Part shown: positions 59,298 to 64,000 of the stretch, piece after piece
How positions within the stretch are numbered: the stretch's first letter is position 1
Layout: each line of letters opens with the position of its first letter
Translations under genes and position numbers: made by a program
The notes under the pieces: generated by a model
The model's input: only the letters and a program-made list of their open reading frames with translations
What the model was told of the DNA's origin: nothing
The model's database searches: none
NCBI RefSeq assembly: GCF_900111345.1
Contig: NZ_FOGY01000005.1
Span: 248,001 to 312,000, forward strand
DNA: 64,000 nt
Origin: Psychrobacillus sp. OK032
GTDB lineage: Bacteria; Bacillota; Bacilli; Bacillales_A; Planococcaceae
Direction of reading: 5' to 3'

Positions 59298-59415
59298 TTA
59301 TAAATATAATTCTTTCTTTGCACTTTCAACCGCCTGCATAAGCTCCTCATCTTTAACAAATGTCACATCGGGATCTACTTGTTCAGTTGGAGGTAGTTCA
59401 AACTCCACATAGGTG
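59298..59415 (-). pseudogene. C-terminal gene remnant
   Basis: A minus-strand frame ends at TAA 59298 and reads back YVEFELPPTEQVDPDVTF, then KDEELMQAVESAKKELYL, with convincing amino-acid composition. It is interrupted by TGA about 40 codons upstream, and no start is present. Likely the tail of a deleted gene; I cannot name it. The rest of 59416-59580 holds a hairpin and nothing else recognisable. Confidence 0.4.
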
Positions 59416-59453
59416 CAAGTCTCAATTGTTCAAACCAAATATCAATTTCACAA

Positions 59454-59490
59454 AAAGAAAAAGTATTGGCACGTCCGATACTTTTTCTTT
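59454..59490. terminator. Hairpin/terminator upstream of the M50-like gene
   Basis: AAAGAAAAAGTAT pairs with ATACTTTTTCTTT over 11 bases. It could terminate transcription in either direction in the gap that also holds the gene remnant. Confidence 0.5.
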
Positions 59491-59594
59491 TATAGTTTAA
59501 ATCTGTATCTGAAAAATGATTACATGATTTATTTCTTTCACCTCGGGTATTAGTTAAATAGTGCATTGTCATTATTAAGAGGGAAGCGATATAC

Positions 59595-60170
59595 TTGTTC
59601 GGATTTTCAGATTTACTATCGTTAATTGTTTCGGCTTTCATCATCTTGCCCATTGTTGTATTTTTGAGGGAAACTGGTTACTTAATAGTTAGTAAAATAA
59701 TTGGTGTTGAGAACCCAAGGCTTACCATCGGATCAGGTCCTCGGATTATTAAAATAGGAATTTTTGACGTTCGAAAATATTATCATCTATACAGTTGGTT
59801 TTCTTATGATGCTATAAAAAGAAAAAGTAAGTTTGCTTATATCTGTATTTACGCTGGACCTATTCTCGTTAATCTCTTACTTGCATTAATCCTTAATGCG
59901 CTTTTAGCGAATGGAATTCTGCAAGAACATCAGACTTTTTGGGAACGTTTAATTTTTTATGCGTTTTATTATGTTCTATTTGATTTGGTTCCTATGAAAA
60001 CATTAAATGGTATGCCTAACAATGGAATGATTATTTATGAAATATTCCGACACGGTAAACGAACCGATTATTGTCAGGAACCTTTTATCCCGACAACAAC
60101 TGGAGTAGAAAAAGAATATCAGGAACAAATGAAACATATAGAGGAAGAGAAAGGTAAATCCCATAAATAG
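59595..60170 (+). CDS. M50-like membrane protein with degenerate active site
   Basis: This 191-aa protein aligns in pattern with site-2-type (M50) metalloproteases. A first helix is followed by FLRETGYLIVSKIIGVENPRL, where HExxH is expected but Arg25 and Tyr29 replace both histidines. TIGSGPRIIKIGIFDVRKYY follows, and the second metal motif reads LVPMKTLNGMPNNGM, with Asn in place of Asp. Four membrane segments in total. It is therefore probably a non-proteolytic homologue. Start TTG 59595 with GAGGGAAG upstream; the tail is hydrophilic (EEEKGKSHK). Confidence 0.75.
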   Translation: MFGFSDLLSLIVSAFIILPIVVFLRETGYLIVSKIIGVENPRLTIGSGPRIIKIGIFDVRKYYHLYSWFSYDAIKRKSKFAYICIYAGPILVNLLLALILNALLANGILQEHQTFWERLIFYAFYYVLFDLVPMKTLNGMPNNGMIIYEIFRHGKRTDYCQEPFIPTTTGVEKEYQEQMKHIEEEKGKSHK

Positions 60171-60204
60171 AAATAATTCATGTGACTCTTGCTCCTTATC
60201 AAAA

Positions 60205-61029
60205 CTAAAATGTGTCCGGATCCATGCCGGTTCTTTCATCTAAATTTAGTGCATCGATTTGTTTTATATCTTCAAATGATAATTCAAAATCAAATAACTC
60301 TGCATTTTCTATTATTCTAGCAGGTGTCACTGATTTTGGAATAACGATTAAATCATTCTGCAAGTGCCAGCGAATAATTACTTGTGCTGTTGACTTACCA
60401 TATTTTGCACTAATACTTTTTAAAGTAGGTTCATCAAGTAGTCCGCCTCTTGCTAGTGGTGACCAAGAAGTAATGGCAATCCCTTTTTCTGCACAATAAT
60501 TTCTAAGATCCACTTGCGATAATTTTGGGTGACATTCAATCTGATTGACCATCGGTTGTATATTGGCTTTTGCTGCAATTGTTTCTAGATGTTGTTGGTG
60601 GTGATTAGAAACACCCGTTGCCCGAATTAGTTTTTCTTCATATAAACGCTCGATTGCGCGGTATGTGTCAACGAACGTTTCTTTTACTGGCCAATGGGTT
60701 AAGTACAAATCTACATAATCTAACCCAAGAAGCTCGAGTGATTTTTCAAAAGCTTTTAGTGTTTGATCGTATCCTTGATCTGTATTCCACACTTTTGTTG
60801 TGATGAAAATATCCTCTCTTGCAAGCTTAGAATTACGAACTGCTTCTCCGACTTCTTTCTCGTTTGCATAAAGAGAAGCCGTGTCAATATGACGATAGCC
60901 ATTATCTAGTGCAGTGGATATTGCTTGCAAAGCAATATCAGGTTCGGTCATTTTGTAAACCCCTAAACCAATACGTGGCATCTCTACGCCATTTGCTAAT
61001 TGTTTTGTTGAATCCATATGTAATTCCAT
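60205..61029 (-). CDS. Aldo/keto reductase
   Basis: This 274-aa NADPH-dependent TIM-barrel reductase of the YtbE/YvgN type reduces aldehydes such as methylglyoxal. The catalytic tetrad is visible: Asp and Tyr in HIDTASLYANE, Lys in ITTKVWN and His in LTHWPVK. IPKSVTPARIIENAE binds the cofactor phosphate. ATG 61029 is 9 bases behind AAAGG, while ATG 61038 would overlap it. Substrate specificity cannot be read. Confidence 0.9.
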   Translation of the reverse strand: MELHMDSTKQLANGVEMPRIGLGVYKMTEPDIALQAISTALDNGYRHIDTASLYANEKEVGEAVRNSKLAREDIFITTKVWNTDQGYDQTLKAFEKSLELLGLDYVDLYLTHWPVKETFVDTYRAIERLYEEKLIRATGVSNHHQQHLETIAAKANIQPMVNQIECHPKLSQVDLRNYCAEKGIAITSWSPLARGGLLDEPTLKSISAKYGKSTAQVIIRWHLQNDLIVIPKSVTPARIIENAELFDFELSFEDIKQIDALNLDERTGMDPDTF

Positions 61030-61052
61030 GTCCCTCATCCTTTCTTTAAAAG

Positions 61053-61079
61053 AAAACGACTGAAAAAATCAGTCGTTTT
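61053..61079 (-). terminator. Terminator overlapping the stop codon of the 60-aa protein gene
   Basis: AAAACGACTGA and TCAGTCGTTTT form an 11-bp stem over 5 bases; on the minus strand CTTTT follows. The TGA stop of the upstream small gene is inside the stem. Confidence 0.8.
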
Positions 61080-61251
61080 TCCTTTGTTTCATAGAAGAAG
61101 TATCGTCTGATTGCGCTGGGTCAGATACTCGATGATCTTTTTCGAGTTCGTTATCATCACGAAGCTTCTCCATTTGTTTTCCTAGTTGCTTTACCTCTTC
61201 CATATTTGTTGCCATTGAACCGTTTTCTGGACCATTTTTCAAATTACTCAT
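61069..61251 (-). CDS. Small hydrophilic protein, unknown
   Basis: This 60-aa highly charged protein (ATNMEEVKQLGKQMEKL, then RDDNELEKDHRVSDPAQSDD) has no hydrophobic segment. ATG 61251 is behind AAAAGGAG, and a terminator overlaps its stop, so it is a real monocistronic gene. The composition recalls small sporulation or spore-core proteins of Bacillales, but I cannot assign a family. Confidence 0.7.
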   Translation of the reverse strand: MSNLKNGPENGSMATNMEEVKQLGKQMEKLRDDNELEKDHRVSDPAQSDDTSSMKQRKND

Positions 61252-61410
61252 TTAAAAAATCACTCCTTTTCTTTATCCTAGTAGAATTATGTGGCAGATG
61301 CAACTCTTTAGGTGAACGATTTTCGTCTTAAAATTCAAGTTTAGCAATATTTCTTTTTAGCCTAAAGTAGGGTATACTTATTACAGAATATACTGGAGGA
61401 GGCGCTTAAT

Positions 61411-61506
61411 ATGAGATTAATCCTAGTTCTTGGCGTTTGTGTAGCATTCCTTTCTGCCATCTTCACTGCAGGATACGATGATAAACCAGGTGCAGCTAAA
61501 AAATAA
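61411..61506 (+). CDS. Small single-helix membrane peptide
   Basis: This 31-aa peptide starts at ATG 61411 with GGAGGAGG 8-9 bases upstream. It has one hydrophobic helix (LILVLGVCVAFLSAIFTAGY) and the short tail DDKPGAAKK. TATACT at 61373-61378 may be its -10. A terminator follows at 61517. Shape and ribosome site resemble small membrane subunits (CydS/YkzR-like sizes), but I do not recognise the family. Confidence 0.65.
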   Translation: MRLILVLGVCVAFLSAIFTAGYDDKPGAAKK

Positions 61507-61516
61507 GAAAATATGT

Positions 61517-61553
61517 AAAACGGACGATGCCTTTATAGGCTCGTCCGTTTTTT
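61517..61553. terminator. Shared intrinsic terminator, small peptide gene / trmL
   Basis: AAAACGGACGATGCC pairs with GGCTCGTCCGTTTT (one mismatch) over TTTATA and has six T on the plus strand. It overlaps the last base of the trmL stop. Confidence 0.9.
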
Positions 61554-62028
61554 AGTGTAGATTAGGATAATCTTGTTGTCTTAACGCTTCATATATTAAA
61601 ATTGCAGCCGTGTTTGATAAATTTAGTGAACGAATATTATCATTCATTGGGATTCTAAGCGCTCGGTCTGGATGAGCATCAATCAGTTCGCGCGGCAATC
61701 CTTTTGTTTCACGCCCAAAAATAAAGAAATGATCTTTCTCCGCGTCACTAAAGTTATAGGTCGTGTGTGGCTTTGCTCCAAACTTAGTGATCAAATAGTA
61801 TTCAGAATCTGGATGTGCCTCAAAAAACTCATCTAACCCATCATAATACGTAATATCTACATGCTCCCAATAGTCTAACCCAGCTCGTTTTAGCATTTTG
61901 TCATCTGTTGAAAATCCAAGTGGTCTAATTAAATGTAATTTTGCCCCTGTTCCTGCGCAAGTTCTAGCAATATTCCCTGTGTTTGCAGGGATTTCTGGTT
62001 GATATAATACGATATTAATACTCAACAT
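61552..62028 (-). CDS. trmL: tRNA (cytidine/uridine-34-2'-O)-methyltransferase TrmL
   Basis: This 158-aa SPOUT methyltransferase modifies the wobble base of tRNA-Leu with S-adenosylmethionine. Motifs: YQPEIPANTGNIARTCAGTG (motif 1), FGRETKGLP (motif 2) and RIPMNDNIRSLNLSNTAAILIYEAL (motif 3, part of the trefoil knot). Former name CspR. The frame begins at GTG 62034; ATG 62028 is preferred, with AGGAAG upstream. It lies 9 bp after queG in the same direction, so two tRNA-modification enzymes form one operon. Confidence 0.94.
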   Translation of the reverse strand: MLSINIVLYQPEIPANTGNIARTCAGTGAKLHLIRPLGFSTDDKMLKRAGLDYWEHVDITYYDGLDEFFEAHPDSEYYLITKFGAKPHTTYNFSDAEKDHFFIFGRETKGLPRELIDAHPDRALRIPMNDNIRSLNLSNTAAILIYEALRQQDYPNLH

Positions 62029-62037
62029 TTCCACTTC

Positions 62038-63177
62038 CTATTTCTCGATTGTATAAAACTCTAAGCCTTTTTTAATTTCTTCCAGTACTTCTTCTACTTT
62101 TTCTGTCTGCTCCGCTTTTTTCAATGCAGTTAGACCTTCGTCTGTATTAATCTTTCCGATTGCCCAAGCTGCTGTTCCTCTTATAACTGGACGAGCATCA
62201 TTCTCCATAAGCTCTATCAGTGTAGGTACAGCAGATACTTCTTTAAAGTGTGCAAGCGCCAATATTGCATTTCGCTGAATCGGATTTTTCCCTCTCCATG
62301 CACCAGACATATGTCCATAAGTTTCTTTAAACGTACGATTTGTCATATTCAATAATGGCAGAAGGAGCGGTTTCACAAGCTCTGGATCTGGTGTAAATGC
62401 TTCTTGATGCAAATTCGCTATTCCTTTATTTTTCGGACAAATTGTTTGGCAAGTGTCGCAGCCATAAACTCGATTCCCTATTTTAGCTCGAAACTCATCT
62501 GGCACCTTCGTTTTGGTCTGTGTGATAAATGCTATACAACGCTGCGCATTTAACTGTCCACCTTCAATTAAAGCTCCTGTTGGACAAATATCTAAACAAA
62601 GCCTGCAATCCCCACATTGATCCTCCATTTGCTCACTCGGTGCAAACGGAATAGACGTAATCATCTCCCCTAAATACACATAGGAACCAAATTCAGGGGT
62701 AATAATCGCACAGTTTTTCGCACTCCATCCGATTCCAGCACGTTCTGCAACGGCACGATCCGACAACTCACCGGTGTCTACCATAGAACGCAGACTTGCA
62801 TGCGGTATATGCGTTAATATATATAACTCTAAAAGGGCAAGCTTCTCTCGTAAAACGGTGTGATAATCCATTCCCCAAGAAGCTCTCGCGAAGATTCCAC
62901 GTCGTGCACCTTTTATACTTTTCGGAGCATCTTTCATTTTCGATGGGTATGCTATGGCAATCGAAATAATACTCTCTGCTTCAGATAGCAAGAGCTGTGG
63001 TTGCGTTCTTTTTTCAATATCCGGTTCTTCAAAACCCGATGCATATCCTAACTCTTGTTGGCGCACTAATCTATTTTTCAATTCTTTAAATGGAGAAGCA
63101 GACGTAAATCCAATTTTATCAATTCCTATGCTCGCTGCGTATTCTATTAGTTGTTGTTGAAACTGAATAATATTCAC
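62038..63177 (-). CDS. queG: Epoxyqueuosine reductase QueG
   Basis: This 379-aa cobalamin- and Fe-S-dependent enzyme makes the last step of queuosine synthesis in tRNA. The two [4Fe-4S] motifs are CGDCRLCLDICPTGAL and CDTCQTICPKNKG. RAVAERAGIGWSAKN and GARRGIFARASWGMDYH belong to the catalytic and cobalamin domain. C-terminal HEAT-like repeats (residues about 300-375) bind tRNA. GTG 63177 is behind AAAGGAGA, giving MNIIQFQQQ; the frame extending to 63204 lacks a ribosome site. Divergent from the B3/4-domain gene, upstream of trmL. Confidence 0.95.
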   Translation of the reverse strand: MNIIQFQQQLIEYAASIGIDKIGFTSASPFKELKNRLVRQQELGYASGFEEPDIEKRTQPQLLLSEAESIISIAIAYPSKMKDAPKSIKGARRGIFARASWGMDYHTVLREKLALLELYILTHIPHASLRSMVDTGELSDRAVAERAGIGWSAKNCAIITPEFGSYVYLGEMITSIPFAPSEQMEDQCGDCRLCLDICPTGALIEGGQLNAQRCIAFITQTKTKVPDEFRAKIGNRVYGCDTCQTICPKNKGIANLHQEAFTPDPELVKPLLLPLLNMTNRTFKETYGHMSGAWRGKNPIQRNAILALAHFKEVSAVPTLIELMENDARPVIRGTAAWAIGKINTDEGLTALKKAEQTEKVEEVLEEIKKGLEFYTIEK

Positions 63178-63233
63178 GTTTGATCTCCTTTCTTTATGAT
63201 ACACTTAAGAAAATAGTTGTAAGGATGGTTGCT

Positions 63234-63923
63234 ATGATTATTACATTAGATGATTCTTTATTGCAAATTGAACCTAACTTTAAAATAGGCATTATTCATT
63301 ATACCAAAATTGTCGTTTCTTCTTCTCCTCAAATGCTTAAAGGTCGTCTCCAATTATTTCAAGAACAGCTTTTCTTTGAAATGGAAGAGAAAAAAGTTAC
63401 AGAATTTGAAGGCATAAAAGAATGGCGAGCTTTGTGGAAAAAGTTTGGGGCTGATCCTAACAGATACCGCCACTCAGCTGAAGCGTTATATCGAAGAATT
63501 TCAAAACAAAATTATATCACACCTATACATTCTGCAGTAGATTTAAATAACTTCTTCTCAATACAATATGAACTGCCATTTGGCATTTACGACAGTAACA
63601 AAATACAAGAAGATATTACCATCTCCCTCGGAACGGAAAACTCCGAATATAAAGGATTGAATGGACGAGAAAATGTACTAAAAAATATCGTTGTCCTTCA
63701 TGATGCAACTGGAGCATTTGGAAGTCCTTTTGTGGATTCAATAAGAACTGCCGTTACAGAAAATACTACTGAAGCAATACAAGTCGTTTTTCTTCGCCCT
63801 TCCATAGGTAAGGAAGAAGGAGAAAAGCTACTAAATTCAATAAGCGATATGTTCCATCAAATACATGGTGGAGATGTAAACTCTACAGTATTATCTAATG
63901 AAAATAAAGAATGGAGGAACTGA
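63234..63923 (+). CDS. B3/B4 tRNA-binding domain protein
   Basis: This 229-aa cytoplasmic protein contains the B3/B4 fold of phenylalanyl-tRNA synthetase beta chain as a free-standing unit (WRALWKKFGADPNRYRHSAEALYRRI, SAVDLNNFFSIQYELPFGIYD). Stand-alone relatives may deacylate or check mischarged tRNA; the activity is unproven. ATG 63234 follows GTAAGGATGG. It lies back to back with the tRNA-modification operon queG-trmL, which supports a tRNA-related role. The following gene starts 3 bp later. Confidence 0.8.
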   Translation: MIITLDDSLLQIEPNFKIGIIHYTKIVVSSSPQMLKGRLQLFQEQLFFEMEEKKVTEFEGIKEWRALWKKFGADPNRYRHSAEALYRRISKQNYITPIHSAVDLNNFFSIQYELPFGIYDSNKIQEDITISLGTENSEYKGLNGRENVLKNIVVLHDATGAFGSPFVDSIRTAVTENTTEAIQVVFLRPSIGKEEGEKLLNSISDMFHQIHGGDVNSTVLSNENKEWRN

Positions 63924-63926
63924 TTC

Positions 63927-64000
63927 ATGTCTAATATCACGCTAGCTGAAGCTGTTAAGCTAAAAAGTATATTACTAAAAAGAGTTCATGAACTGGAAGA
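63927..64000 (+). CDS. Start of a gene cut by the window end
   Basis: ATG 63927 has GGAGG 11 bases upstream and opens MSNITLAEAVKLKSILLK, still open at base 64000. It starts 3 bp after the B3/4-domain gene and is probably co-transcribed. The opening resembles small coiled-coil DIP1984/septicolysin-like proteins, from memory and weakly; too short for a firm call. Confidence 0.6.
   Translation, partial: MSNITLAEAVKLKSILLKRVHELE

Overview
The window is chromosomal DNA from a low-GC, spore-forming Gram-positive bacterium of the order Bacillales. Gene content and order match the yhc-yhe-yha-hem-yhf segment of the Bacillus subtilis chromosome: bmrCD (yheIH), yheE, yheB, yheA, yhaR, yhaO-yhaN-yhaM, prsA, hpr, yhaH, trpP, hit, ecsAB, yhaA, hmoB, hemE, hemH, yhgD, yhgE, yhfH, lplJ, lcfB, and, further right, yhcYZ, pgcA, yhcX and yhcT. 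Protein sequences, frequent TTG starts and the dispersed repeats point to the Planococcaceae/Caryophanaceae (Psychrobacillus- or Lysinibacillus-like). That placement is inference from remembered families, not a database result. I see no prophage, insertion sequence, CRISPR array, tRNA or rRNA.

Layout. 1-3.3 kb: the end of an amino-acid permease facing an S9 peptidase. 3.7-5.3 kb: acyl-CoA ligase LcfB behind a perfect FadR palindrome. 5.4-9.8 kb: a complete Bce-type module (response regulator, kinase, ATPase, permease). 10-14.3 kb: lipoate ligase, zinc-ribbon-like YhfH, and the YhgE/YhgD pair with two matching operators. 14.4-17.8 kb: a four-gene overlapping operon (beta-propeller lipoprotein, response regulator, HAMP kinase, YtkA-type lipoprotein). 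18.1-20.8 kb: hemE-hemH, without hemY, divergent from hmoB. 21.1-29.3 kb: M20 amidohydrolase, Ecs transporter, Hit, TrpP with a TRAP-binding site over its start, YhaH, Hpr, small membrane proteins, a YjcZ-type peptide and PrsA. 29.7-35.5 kb: YhaMNO nuclease/SbcCD-like operon and a self-regulated HTH operon. 35.6-42.5 kb: small proteins, an enoyl-CoA hydratase, YheAB, a ferritin-like protein, a frameshifted SRPBCC gene, an MFS transporter, a DUF2935 protein and degenerate small repeat ORFs. 42.6-47.7 kb: BmrCD-like exporter behind a leader-peptide attenuator, and a chromate-type transporter. 47.9-56.7 kb: CBS/CNNM protein, CDF transporter, YhcYZ oxygen/redox-type two-component system, a Fic toxin with its small partner, PgcA and YhcX. 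57-64 kb: BdbC-thioredoxin pair, pseudouridine synthase, HIT protein, a degenerate M50 protein, aldo-keto reductase, TrmL, QueG and a B3/4-domain protein.

Most unusual signal. Six intergenic regions carry arrays of a 10-12 bp word repeated with strict periodicity: exactly 21 bp at five loci (1211, 3628, 11258, 35829, 50200) and 20 bp at one (17963). The word differs between loci but fits one pattern, TTN-RTY-GNN-NTY. It lies on the same strand as the upstream gene, at that gene's 3' end. Twenty-one bp is both two helical turns and seven codons. I know no name for this element.

A second class of repeats, about 100-310 bp elements with GCGACGAGC-TTGCGCAGGAGCA words, occurs at 22.3, 29.4, 50.4 and 56.8 kb. 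Regulation visible in the DNA includes FadR, TRAP, YhgD-type and Xre-type operators, and a transcription attenuator with a 9-bp SD-sequestering pairing.
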